Below, piece by piece: positions 25,490 through 33,648 of a DNA stretch of 36,143 bases. Position numbers and translations under genes: made by a program. Each line of letters opens with the position of its first letter. The first letter of the stretch is position 1. Location: NCBI GenBank assembly GCA_016191645.1, contig JACPVQ010000131.1, positions 1 through 36,143 of the forward strand. Direction: 5' to 3'. The stretch is from Candidatus Solibacter usitatus (GTDB taxonomy: Bacteria > Acidobacteriota > Terriglobia > Bryobacterales > Bryobacteraceae). The notes beneath the pieces are model-generated. The model made no database searches and was not told the origin of the DNA. It saw only the letters and a program-made list of their open reading frames with translations.

Positions 25490-25969
25490 ATGCCTGTTAT
25501 ACTATCTGCACGGCGCATTATGCACTCTGGTCTGGAGTACAATCCGTTAACCGGTAATGCCGCGTCTGATCTCTGGCGCCGCACGCTGCAACAGATTCCT
25601 TCCCTGTTCGGACGCTTGGTATACCTGTCTTCCCTGCGCGACCCCAACAGCGGCGAGTACGCGCATCACGGTCTGGCTGTGAAGTTTGGTGCCGAAGGGG
25701 CGGCGGCGGCACTGCGCGAGAGTCATGAAGCGGCGTTCGCCGACTGGCTGCAACTGGGCCTGGAAGGACAGAAGCGGGAACTCGATCTCTATGTGGACAC
25801 GTTGGAGCCGGGCAGAAAGAGAATAGTGGAAAGCTGGACTACGCTGGAGCCATATCGAACTCTGCCTCCGGCGTCGGCACGGACGCTGGAACGCGATCTG
25901 TTCTTCTCCGACCTGGAGATGCAGCTGACTCTGCTCAGGAACGAGTTTGGCGTTTCTTCGATCGATTGA
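25490..25969 (+). CDS. Conserved hypothetical protein
   Basis: 159 residues from the ATG at 25490, chosen because GGAGG lies 6 bases upstream; an earlier in-frame ATG at 25463 has no such site. The protein is largely helical and soluble. It shows a 'SLFGRLVYLSSLRDPNSGEYAHHGL' block and ends with an acidic helix; no catalytic motif was recognised. I have the impression that the 'LVYLxSLRDPNSG' block is conserved in acidobacterial hypothetical proteins, but that is memory, not a search. The gene converges on the XRE regulator gene with a 35-base 3' overlap. It shares a palindromic operator with that gene's promoter, suggesting a two-gene regulatory unit. Confidence 0.72.
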   Translation: MPVILSARRIMHSGLEYNPLTGNAASDLWRRTLQQIPSLFGRLVYLSSLRDPNSGEYAHHGLAVKFGAEGAAAALRESHEAAFADWLQLGLEGQKRELDLYVDTLEPGRKRIVESWTTLEPYRTLPPASARTLERDLFFSDLEMQLTLLRNEFGVSSID

Positions 25970-26720
25970 AGCGCATGGCCACGCCGGTCACTTGTCCGAT
26001 GATTTCCGCCTCTTCGGGGAAGCGGAACGTAAGTGGATTCCCATGGTAGGAAGGATGGGGATGCAAGACCAGTTGGCCTGGCGTGGGCTGGTAGCACCAG
26101 CCGCAGGCATAGCCATCGCGCGTCTCCAGGAAATAGATGGGCCTTTCGAACTCACTGACCCACGTACCTTCCACGACCTTGTTCCGGCTCTCGTCGATGA
26201 GCACCAGCGAACCGGGATGAAGAATGGGATAGAGAAACCAATCGTCATAACCGATGAAGCCGTAGCGATGCCGTTCCAGGTTCATGCTGTTCAGTAACAG
26301 CAGCGGCAGCTTGCCCCACTTTTGAATCAGCCGGCTGACGAAGGTGGTCTTGCGCAGATCGAGTCCGGGATCCAGTGCCAGGGGAACCAGGACGGCCCCG
26401 TAATCGTGATCGCCGAACTTGGACAGATGGGTCTTGTCCAGACCGGTAATGGTGGAATCCTGAACCAGGTTCGCGATATCCACGCCGTACCATTTCATGA
26501 CTTCCATCAGATCGAGGCGGTAGATGGCGCATAGGGAGTACAGGCGGAAGATGGATGGGACCAGCGCTTTGTTTTCGATGTCGGCAAGGCGGCTGAGGCC
26601 GATGATGTATTCGCCGTTGTCGCGGTGGGCGGCGATTCGCTCACTGGCCATCTCCACATCGCGGTACTTCAGCCCCAGCGATTCCCGTTGTTTTTTTAGC
26701 TTTTGACCGGGCTCATCCAT
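25935..26720 (-). CDS. XRE-family regulator with S24-like C-terminal domain
   Basis: 261 residues. Residues ~5-75 form an XRE-type helix-turn-helix ('LKKQRESLGLKYRDVEMAS', 'IIGLSRLADIEN'). Residues ~150-250 are beta-rich and resemble the LexA/CI C-terminal fold ('LHPGSLVLIDES', 'FLETRDGYACGWCY', 'EEAEIIGQVTGVAMR'). The catalytic Ser in a D-S-M motif and the Lys of self-cleaving S24 peptidases are not seen, so the domain may only sense or dimerise. The start lies 20 bases from the palindrome at 26741-26758, which therefore overlaps its own promoter and that of the divergent ubiX-like gene. Autoregulation plus control of ubiX-pheA is likely. Confidence 0.8.
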   Translation of the reverse strand: MDEPGQKLKKQRESLGLKYRDVEMASERIAAHRDNGEYIIGLSRLADIENKALVPSIFRLYSLCAIYRLDLMEVMKWYGVDIANLVQDSTITGLDKTHLSKFGDHDYGAVLVPLALDPGLDLRKTTFVSRLIQKWGKLPLLLLNSMNLERHRYGFIGYDDWFLYPILHPGSLVLIDESRNKVVEGTWVSEFERPIYFLETRDGYACGWCYQPTPGQLVLHPHPSYHGNPLTFRFPEEAEIIGQVTGVAMRFNRSKKRQTRS

Positions 26721-26740
26721 GCTATGTTTTTGGTACTTCC

Positions 26741-26758
26741 TGTTCTGAATTCAGAACA
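26741..26758. promoter_or_regulatory. Perfect 18-base palindromic operator, copy 2
   Basis: TGTTCTGAATTCAGAACA reads the same on both strands. It sits in the 60-base gap between the divergent XRE regulator start (26720) and the ubiX-like start (26781). A 16/18 copy lies at 25442-25459. The location and symmetry fit a dimeric helix-turn-helix repressor site. Confidence 0.75.
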
Positions 26759-26780
26759 AACCTCATGGAGGGGCGGTAAA

Positions 26781-27350
26781 TTGCGAATTGTTGTGGGGAT
26801 CTCGGGGGCCAGCGGTACGATCTACGGTGTTCGTTTGCTCACGAAGCTCCGTAAGCTGGGCAACGTAGAAACACACCTGATCCTTACACGGTCGGGTGAG
26901 CGGACCGCTTGGCTCGAAATGAATCAAAAGGCCGCCGAAATCAAGGCTATGGCAGATCATTCCTACGCTGTGGAGGATATCGGTTGCCGGCTGGCCAGCG
27001 GATCGTTTCTCACGGATGGCATGGTGATTGCTCCCTGTTCGGTTCACACGATGTCGGCCATCGCCGGCGGCATCAGTTCCAACCTGATGATTCGGGCCGC
27101 CGATGTGATGCTCAAGGAGAGACGCCGCCTGATCCTGATGGTACGCGAGACTCCGTTTCATCTGGGCCACCTGCGAACGATGACGCAATTGACGGAGATG
27201 GGGGCCATCATCGCCCCGCCCATTCCCGGCTTCTATCACAAACCGGCGAGCGTGATGGATGTTGTGGATTTCAGCGTGGACCGAGTGATGGATCTTCTTG
27301 GTCTGCAAAATGAGGGTGCGCAGAGGTGGCAGGGAGGAAACGAAGAATGA
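26781..27350 (+). CDS. ubiX: UbiX-type flavin prenyltransferase
   Basis: 189 residues from a TTG start at 26781, chosen because GGAGGGG lies 7 bases upstream and the protein then begins exactly at the family's first strand ('RIVVGISGASGTIYG'). UbiX proteins build prenylated FMN from FMN and dimethylallyl phosphate for UbiD-type decarboxylases. Visible family signatures are the nucleotide-binding GASG, 'VIAPCSVHTMSAIAGGISSNL', and 'LILMVRETPFHLGHL'. No UbiD gene is in the window. The stop overlaps the prephenate dehydratase start (ATGA, 27347-27350). The XRE operator lies 23 bases upstream. Confidence 0.9.
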   Translation: MRIVVGISGASGTIYGVRLLTKLRKLGNVETHLILTRSGERTAWLEMNQKAAEIKAMADHSYAVEDIGCRLASGSFLTDGMVIAPCSVHTMSAIAGGISSNLMIRAADVMLKERRRLILMVRETPFHLGHLRTMTQLTEMGAIIAPPIPGFYHKPASVMDVVDFSVDRVMDLLGLQNEGAQRWQGGNEE

Positions 27351-28183
27351 AACAGGTACTGGCTTCCTTCCAGGGAGAACTGGGGGCGTTCAGCCAGGTG
27401 GCGGTGAAGCAGCTGCTGGGGGATGCAGGCCGCGCGGTGGCGTGCGAACGTTTCGAGCAGGCTTTCCGGGCACTTGAGGAAGGGCGGGTTCAGGCCGCCG
27501 TCATTCCGGTGGAGAACACGCTGCACGGTTCGGTGCATGAGAACTACGATCACCTGCTGCGATTCCATCTGCCGATCACCGGCGAGACCAGCGTGCGCAT
27601 ACTGCACAACCTGATCGCGCCGCAAGGCGTTTCGTGGGCCAAGATCCGACGTGTCTATTCGCATCCGGTGGCGCTGAATCAGTGCCTGGATTTCTTCGCC
27701 GCTCATCCGCATCTGGAACGGATCCCGTTCTACGACACGGCCGGAAGCGTGAAAATGATTGTCGAGCAGAAGCTCACCGATGCGGCAGCCATTGCCTCCA
27801 GCGTGGCCGCCGAGATCTACGGCGCGCGGATTCTGAAGCGGTCCATTGAAGACGACCGGCAGAACTTCACAAGATTCGTTCTGCTGCAGCGTCCCGGGAC
27901 AAAGCCGCTGCTGGCGCAAACGGGGGATCGCAAGACGTCGCTAGTGTTTACGACGCGCAATGTTCCGGGCGCATTGTTTCGATCTCTGAGCGCTTTTGCG
28001 CTGCGCGATTTGAGTTTGGCGAAGATCGAATCGCGGCCTCTGCGCGGAAAGCCGTGGGAGTATCTTTTCTATGTGGATGTGCTGGAAGACATCGCCGCGC
28101 CGCGGATGAAGAAGGCGTTGGGGCATTTGGAAGAGTTGGCGGATTTTCTCAAAGTGCTGGGGTGTTATCCGCGCGGGAAGTGA
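27347..28183 (+). CDS. pheA: Prephenate dehydratase
   Basis: 278 residues. The start at 27347 is chosen for the GGAGGAAA upstream and the 4-base ATGA overlap with ubiX. The prephenate dehydratase domain (~1-183) ends with the catalytic 'NFTRF' (Thr-Arg-Phe at 175-177). An ACT regulatory domain (~198-275) carries the phenylalanine-binding 'ESRP' (228-231). It converts prephenate to phenylpyruvate in phenylalanine synthesis and is normally feedback-inhibited by Phe. The protein is a stand-alone dehydratase with no chorismate mutase domain. Coupling to ubiX is unusual and may reflect shared regulation of aromatic metabolism. Confidence 0.95.
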   Translation: MKQVLASFQGELGAFSQVAVKQLLGDAGRAVACERFEQAFRALEEGRVQAAVIPVENTLHGSVHENYDHLLRFHLPITGETSVRILHNLIAPQGVSWAKIRRVYSHPVALNQCLDFFAAHPHLERIPFYDTAGSVKMIVEQKLTDAAAIASSVAAEIYGARILKRSIEDDRQNFTRFVLLQRPGTKPLLAQTGDRKTSLVFTTRNVPGALFRSLSAFALRDLSLAKIESRPLRGKPWEYLFYVDVLEDIAAPRMKKALGHLEELADFLKVLGCYPRGK

Positions 28184-28300
28184 TCGTTAGCCTTTAGGTG
28201 GGGATTCTCTCGATCAGCCTGTTGGAGCGCGGCGCGGTCAGCGCAACCGCACCCAAAACTGATATGATGTGACGTTTCGCCGCACACCGGGAGGCTCTGA

Positions 28301-28645
28301 GTGATTAAGACCACGTGGAAGACCGAGTATAAAGGACATGTCATCGAGTTGGTGAATCGGCCATGGCTGGAGCGGCTGATTGTCGATGGAAAGGAAGTCG
28401 CTAGGGCGTCAGGCGCCACTTGGGAACCGCGCAGCTTTCAGGCGACCATTCCCGACGGGAACGGGTCTATGAAGGTGGACGCCAACACTCGTTTTTCAAA
28501 AAGTCCGCGGGGACTCCGATTTACCGTATCTGTGGATGGCAAGGAGATTTATAGCGAGGTGAAATGGCCGGTCCGGTGGTATGTCGCGTTAGCGGCTATG
28601 GGCGTGTTTCTGGTGAGCGTGGTCGCTCGGCTGCTCGACTTGTAA
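28301..28645 (+). CDS. Small hypothetical protein with C-terminal membrane anchor
   Basis: 114 residues from a GTG start with GGGAGG 6 bases upstream. The soluble N-terminal part (~1-85) is beta-rich ('YKGHVIELVNRPWLERLIVDG' is the kind of strand pair present), and a single hydrophobic span occupies ~90-108. No family recognised. It stands alone, 118 bases after pheA and followed by a non-coding region with a REP-like hairpin. Function unknown. Confidence 0.7.
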   Translation: MIKTTWKTEYKGHVIELVNRPWLERLIVDGKEVARASGATWEPRSFQATIPDGNGSMKVDANTRFSKSPRGLRFTVSVDGKEIYSEVKWPVRWYVALAAMGVFLVSVVARLLDL

Positions 28646-28798
28646 GTTAATGAGTCTCGATCGATGTCAAATCCGGCATGCTCGAAGGCTTCGACGAATC
28701 CACATCCTGGTTCGACCGACTGATGCGGCGATTCTAGCGGGCCTGAACGGCAGTGGTCCGGATGGTCGGCTATACAGCCGCAACCAACTTCGTGGCTC

Positions 28799-28887
28799 AG
28801 TAGGGTAAGCTTCAGCTTGCAAAGGGCTTCAGCCCGCTCGGCCGGAGGCGAGGCTGAAGCCTCGCGCAAGCTGAAGCTTGCCCTACT
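28799..28887. repeat. REP-like palindromic element with nested inverted repeats
   Basis: Outer arms 28799-28820 and 28866-28887 are 22 bases each and complementary at 21 positions (AGTAGGGTAAGCTTCAGCTTGC on the left). Inner arms GGCTTCAGCC (28825-28834) and GGCTGAAGCC (28852-28861) are perfectly complementary. The result is one long stem with an internal stem. It lies in the gene-poor 28646-28924 region between two convergent genes. Elements of this shape are typically dispersed non-coding repeats in such genomes, and a terminator role is also possible. Confidence 0.85.
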
Positions 28888-28924
28888 GCACAAAATCTTC
28901 AGAGAGTAGTAGTACAAAATCGGG

Positions 28925-29782
28925 TTAGACGCAGGCCGGTTGGGCGACATCGGAACTGTTGCGCCAGAAGACGCCGAGGTCGTCGATGCGTTGGATGGGG
29001 TCGGTGATTCCGTTTTGGGAACGGAAGTCCTGGACGGCTTGTTTGCAGGCATCGACCGCGCCGTAGTCATCGACGATGACGTATCCGCCTGGGGAAACCT
29101 TCCAATAAAGAGCTTGCAGGGCGTCCCAAGTGGAGGCGTACATATCGCCATCGAGGCGCAGGATGGCGAGCCGGTCGATGGGCGCGGTGGGCAGGGTATC
29201 CTTGAACCATCCTTTGAGAAATCGGACGCGGTTATCGAGGAGGCCGTAGCGTTCGAAGTTGGTTTGCACTTCCATGAGGGAGACGCCGAGGACGTCCTTG
29301 AACTGATAGAAGTTGTCACCGGCGTCCTGCTGGAAGCGGCCGTCGGGGCGGGGCAAACCTTCGAAGGAATCGGCCAGCCAGACGACGCGCTCGGTGTCGC
29401 CGAGAGCCTTCAACATTGCTTTGACGAAGATGCAGACGCCGCCGCGCCAGACGCCGGTTTCGATGAAATCGCCGGGAACGCCGCGCGCAACGACATCGCG
29501 CACGCAGAACTCCACGTTGGAGATGCGCTGCATGCCGACCATGGTTTCGGCGTCGGCGGGCCAGTCGGTTCCGGCCCGCCTCACCTGCGGGTTGTAATTG
29601 GCCAGACAGAGACGCAGGTTGAACGCATTCAGAAACGGCTCGATCAGTTTGAAAGCGGCGAAGGCAGGCAGGTTGCGCGAGCGCAGGATGGAAGCCTTGA
29701 GCGGCCGGTAACGATCGGGGCAGACGGATCTGGTGACCACACCTTTCATGAGTTCGATGTAGAGGTCTGCGTTATTCGTCAT
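28925..29782 (-). CDS. TylF/MycF-type class I O-methyltransferase
   Basis: 285 residues from the ATG at 29782, chosen because AGGAC lies 7 bases upstream; a TTG at 29788 is an alternative. The SAM-dependent fold is seen in 'GDFIETGVWRGGVCIF' (motif I), 'WLADSFEGLPRPD', the metal-binding 'LRLDGDMYASTW', and 'GGYVIVDDYG'. These are the signatures of macrocin O-methyltransferases (TylF family), which methylate sugar hydroxyls. It follows the large secreted protein gene by 19 bases, so it is probably the last gene of that operon. Methylation of a surface glycan is a plausible role. Confidence 0.92.
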   Translation of the reverse strand: MTNNADLYIELMKGVVTRSVCPDRYRPLKASILRSRNLPAFAAFKLIEPFLNAFNLRLCLANYNPQVRRAGTDWPADAETMVGMQRISNVEFCVRDVVARGVPGDFIETGVWRGGVCIFVKAMLKALGDTERVVWLADSFEGLPRPDGRFQQDAGDNFYQFKDVLGVSLMEVQTNFERYGLLDNRVRFLKGWFKDTLPTAPIDRLAILRLDGDMYASTWDALQALYWKVSPGGYVIVDDYGAVDACKQAVQDFRSQNGITDPIQRIDDLGVFWRNSSDVAQPACV

Positions 29783-29801
29783 AGTCAATGTCCTTATTGG
29801 C

Positions 29802-32800
29802 TTATGGAATGGGGACGGCCTGGATGGCGCCGGCGACTCCGTTGGTCACCGTGCGATAGTAGACAACCCGGCCGGGGAGCGCGGGAATAGTGATGGATCC
29901 GCCGGCCGCCGCCAGCGATTCACTGGCGTAGGAAAACGGATTGGCTTCATTGATCTTGTCGGCGGAAACGCGGCAGGCCTCGGCACGCGGGGTGCAGAAG
30001 AACTGGTCGCGCGCGCCGTATTCTTCATAACCGAACTCGACATAACCGGCTCCGGAGCCGCTGACGGTGACGGGAATGAATGTCGTGCGGTTCTGCTCAG
30101 AGGGTAGAGATGGCAGTTTCATGTAAGTGGGGACCGACATGACGCCCTGCAAATTCCAAGCGGTGGCGAGAATTGCTTTGCCATCGGAGAAGGGCTTGGC
30201 CTTGGTGTAGACGTATTGCGAACCGGGCCGCGTGAGGCCGTAACCGAGGCGACGCTGATTGAGGCCGGCGGCATCGCTCTTGTCGATTTGCAATTGCATG
30301 ATCTGCCCAAAGACGGAATTGCCGGCAAAGGCGCAGAGGCTGCGGAAGGAGATCTGCGATGCCTGACAATAGGTGAGATTGGCTTCGAGGCCGGGGAAGG
30401 AGACGTAGAGCGCGCCGGCTGGAGAGCCGCCGCGGCATTCGCCCGCTTTGTAGGCATAGCAGAATCTGGCGGAATCGACATCGGTGAGCGTATCGCCCAA
30501 CAAAGGCGACGATTTTTCGGACATGACATATTTGCCTGCCCAGACGATGAGCGGAGTGCGCTTGGGATCGTAGGTTCCGGTGATGGTGCTGACACGATAG
30601 ACCGAAGATGTTCCGGGCTGCAGCGTCAAGGTGTAGGCGCTGCCGATGGTTTGACCGAAGCCTTCGGCGGCGAGTCCGATGTTTCCGTTGGGATGACGCC
30701 AATCGGAAGCGAAGCGGCGTTCGGAAGGCGCGGCGGCCGCACCGCCGACGGCGATGTAGGATTGCAGGAAGCCGCTGCCGTCGCTGGGGACGCCGGCAAA
30801 TTTCGGCCACTGGGCGAAGTTCGCGGTCTGGCGTTTTCCAAATTCGGTGGCCGGAACATCGTAACGGGAAACGTAACCTGATGCGTCGATGCCGGCGAAG
30901 GTGTGATTGCCGGAGGACAACAACTGGAAGCTGAAGTGGCCGCGAATGATGTTGGGCTCTTCGGGAATGTAGGTTCCGGTGGCCGGATCGTAGGCTTGCA
31001 GAACGGAATAGCACGAGCCATTGGGGGAGAGGCGGAACGACATGCCGGATGCATGCGTAGCCTGGTTGGGGCCGGCGAGACAGGTGCGGCCGCGCGAACG
31101 GTAGACCTGGCAGCAGTAACCGGAAGTGGAATCGCGGAGGAGAATCAGCTCGATCATGCCGCCGGGAAGATCGGTGCGGCGCACGACGGTGAAATGTTCG
31201 TTGTCGGGATGCTCGGCCGCGACGAAGAAGCCTTGGCCTTCGGCGACGGGAACGCCGACCCACGATTTAGCCGGGTTGGAAGGACACGGCGTGAAGATGC
31301 GTTCGTTATTGGTGGCGAAGGACGAGCACGGCTCGGAAGCCAGGCGCACGGTGACGCATTCATTGCCCGTAGCGCCGAGATCCTTCCATTTCGCGGGAAG
31401 GTCGGCCGGACACGCGGCATCGTAGGAGCCATCGGGCGCGGGCGGCAGCGAAGTGTCGAAAGAGAAGGTCCCGTTTTTCTTGACTGTGGAAACGGGCACG
31501 TCGAAAGGGCCGCCCCACTGGCTGGCTGGATTGGCATTGCGCAGGCCGTTGTTGGCAACCATGACGCGATTTGCAGTGATCACGGTGGCATGGCAACCGC
31601 CGCCGAGCGAGCCTTCGCCGCCGCCGTTCAGCGTATTCCAACCGCGGGCGAGAGTGGCTTGCTGGGCATCGAAAGTAAAGAGCCAGCACGCGGATTCCGC
31701 GCCGCCGACGGGCTGCGAATGAAACAGCGCGTACTTGTCGACAATGCCATCGAAGTAGAGATTGGGGCCGTTGAGCGAACCCCATTGGGCCTCGTTGTAG
31801 GGAAGGTTGGCGAGAATGAGCGAGCGAATATCTTTGCCTTCGGAGGACTTGGTGAGATTCTCCCACGAGAGATTGTCGTCGCCGAGAGCGGGAGTGGTAT
31901 CCATGGAGGAGTTCCAGAAGGCCGCCGCGTTCTCGCGATAGTCGCCGGAGTAAGTGACTTTGAAGACGCCGTAGGATCCGCCGGCGGTACGAATGCCTGT
32001 ATAGAGAATGTTCGGATCGGAGGGATCGAAAGAGGGAACGGTGGGGCCGGCGGCATCGCCGACAGCGTTGGGCAAGTCGGCGGCGGCGTGACCGGCGATG
32101 GCGGCGGGTTGCCGGATGAGCGAAAGCAAACGAAACTCCGGTTCCGATGCGCCAATAAAATAGAGACGGCCTGCGGCCTCATACATCAACGGAAGAATGC
32201 AGAGGAATCCGGTGATGGAGCGGCCGAGCGGATTGCCGGAGCGATCGACGGAAGTTTGCACGGGCGTCACGCCGCAACCGCCGCCCGCGCCGAAGGTGAG
32301 CAGAAACGACTTGGCGATACGATATTTCGCTGACACATTCACCGTGCCCGAGGCTGTATTCTTGACGATGCGGAAACCAAGCCCGGCGAATTTATAGGAG
32401 GTCTCTGCGAGGGTGAGGTTTTCCTGCAGAGTCAACTGAAGGCGCGTAGAGACGGAAGCGATGGTGCAGTAGTTATTGGGACAAGTGGGCGCGGAGTTGG
32501 CGACGAACACCTTGGAGCCAGTGGACCATTCGAGGTGGAAACGCGAACGCGCGGTTTGGAAGTTTCCTTCAATTACGATTCCGCCGATGTCTTTGGTCAA
32601 GGTCATCAGGCCATTGGAGACCGTGACGGTTCCTTCGCTGGTGAAGAACTCGCGCGTGACGGCTTTTCCCCAACCGGAAAACAGCGGGCTGGGAAAGTTG
32701 GAGGGAGTGATCCCCGTATCCTGCGCGCCGCCTTGGGGCAAGACCACATCAATGGCGTCGGAGTAGCAGGTTGCGCCGGAATCGGCGGAGATACAGACGC

Positions 32801-33617
32801 TGACAGTGCGATTGGAAGGCGAATCGTCGTTGCCGGAACCGAACAGGCGAACGGCCATATCGGTGACGGGATGTCCCTGCGTGCTGGTGTTGGCCCAACC
32901 GCCCCATGTGAGCGCCGCCGTCGAATCAATGGAAATGAAGGCCGGGTTGGTTTGGCTGGTGGAAGCGAGTTGGGAAGTGGATCCGCTGGTGAGGTTGGAA
33001 ACGTTGTTCCAGCCATCGCCGCCGAAAATGGCGGCTCCGGGAAAGGAGAACTCGGCGTTCGCGCCGTAGTCGCCGGGATCCGCTACGCGGTAAATGGCGA
33101 CGCCGGACTGCGGATCGATGACGGGCTTGGAGCGATCGGCCCAATCGAAATCGGGAACGGCGAAGTTGCCGTACGCGGCGGGATGAAAGGGCGGAGGTTC
33201 CGGAGTGAGCCCAGCCGTGGGCGAGGTACGAAACTCGATGACTGCGGCGTTGCCTTCGCAGGTGATGCGCGCATAGTGCGTGGTATCGGTGCGGAGGGCG
33301 CGGGAGACCATGCGCCTGCCGCTGGGTTCGGCGGTGCGCCTTCCAATGACGACGGTGCGCACGGTGGGATCGGGATTGGCGACGCTACGCAGCGTGTCCG
33401 TGTTTGCGCCGGAGAAAAGAGTGCCGTCAGTATCGTTCACGACTGAGGGAAAGGTGGATGACTCCGAAACCTCGACGCCACAGGGCGCGGCGGAGGGGGA
33501 GCGATAGGAAAGCACCGCTTGCGTCGCTGTGGAGCCCACTACCTTCAGGTCAGCGGGTTGCGCGAACAGGCCCATTTGGAATAGACCGAAGAAGATGACT
33601 GTCTTATGTTTGAACAT
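29802..33617 (-). CDS. Very large secreted protein of unknown function
   Basis: 1271 residues from the ATG at 33617, preferred because AAGGA precedes it and a signal peptide (MFKHKTVIFFGLFQMGLFAQ) starts there; the frame extends upstream to 33782 without such features. The N-terminal ~120 residues are fibronectin/Ig-like ('TATQAVLSYRSPSAAPCGVEV'). The bulk is beta-rich with many glycine turns and scattered cysteines, for example 'NGSCYSVLQAYDPATGTYIP' and 'GGGCHATVI', and looks propeller-like in places. The C-terminal ~100 residues are again Ig-like. No catalytic motif was recognised. It lies between a second secreted protein and the TylF-type methyltransferase. Confidence 0.82.
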   Translation of the reverse strand: MFKHKTVIFFGLFQMGLFAQPADLKVVGSTATQAVLSYRSPSAAPCGVEVSESSTFPSVVNDTDGTLFSGANTDTLRSVANPDPTVRTVVIGRRTAEPSGRRMVSRALRTDTTHYARITCEGNAAVIEFRTSPTAGLTPEPPPFHPAAYGNFAVPDFDWADRSKPVIDPQSGVAIYRVADPGDYGANAEFSFPGAAIFGGDGWNNVSNLTSGSTSQLASTSQTNPAFISIDSTAALTWGGWANTSTQGHPVTDMAVRLFGSGNDDSPSNRTVSVCISADSGATCYSDAIDVVLPQGGAQDTGITPSNFPSPLFSGWGKAVTREFFTSEGTVTVSNGLMTLTKDIGGIVIEGNFQTARSRFHLEWSTGSKVFVANSAPTCPNNYCTIASVSTRLQLTLQENLTLAETSYKFAGLGFRIVKNTASGTVNVSAKYRIAKSFLLTFGAGGGCGVTPVQTSVDRSGNPLGRSITGFLCILPLMYEAAGRLYFIGASEPEFRLLSLIRQPAAIAGHAAADLPNAVGDAAGPTVPSFDPSDPNILYTGIRTAGGSYGVFKVTYSGDYRENAAAFWNSSMDTTPALGDDNLSWENLTKSSEGKDIRSLILANLPYNEAQWGSLNGPNLYFDGIVDKYALFHSQPVGGAESACWLFTFDAQQATLARGWNTLNGGGEGSLGGGCHATVITANRVMVANNGLRNANPASQWGGPFDVPVSTVKKNGTFSFDTSLPPAPDGSYDAACPADLPAKWKDLGATGNECVTVRLASEPCSSFATNNERIFTPCPSNPAKSWVGVPVAEGQGFFVAAEHPDNEHFTVVRRTDLPGGMIELILLRDSTSGYCCQVYRSRGRTCLAGPNQATHASGMSFRLSPNGSCYSVLQAYDPATGTYIPEEPNIIRGHFSFQLLSSGNHTFAGIDASGYVSRYDVPATEFGKRQTANFAQWPKFAGVPSDGSGFLQSYIAVGGAAAAPSERRFASDWRHPNGNIGLAAEGFGQTIGSAYTLTLQPGTSSVYRVSTITGTYDPKRTPLIVWAGKYVMSEKSSPLLGDTLTDVDSARFCYAYKAGECRGGSPAGALYVSFPGLEANLTYCQASQISFRSLCAFAGNSVFGQIMQLQIDKSDAAGLNQRRLGYGLTRPGSQYVYTKAKPFSDGKAILATAWNLQGVMSVPTYMKLPSLPSEQNRTTFIPVTVSGSGAGYVEFGYEEYGARDQFFCTPRAEACRVSADKINEANPFSYASESLAAAGGSITIPALPGRVVYYRTVTNGVAGAIQAVPIP

Positions 33618-33648
33618 GTTGTTTTCCTTCGTTTTCAGCTGTGGCAAA

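Noticed and set aside
30903..32333. A 476-residue open frame on the plus strand
   Set aside because: Antisense to the large secreted protein; low-complexity Gly/Ala/Arg composition and no recognisable domain.
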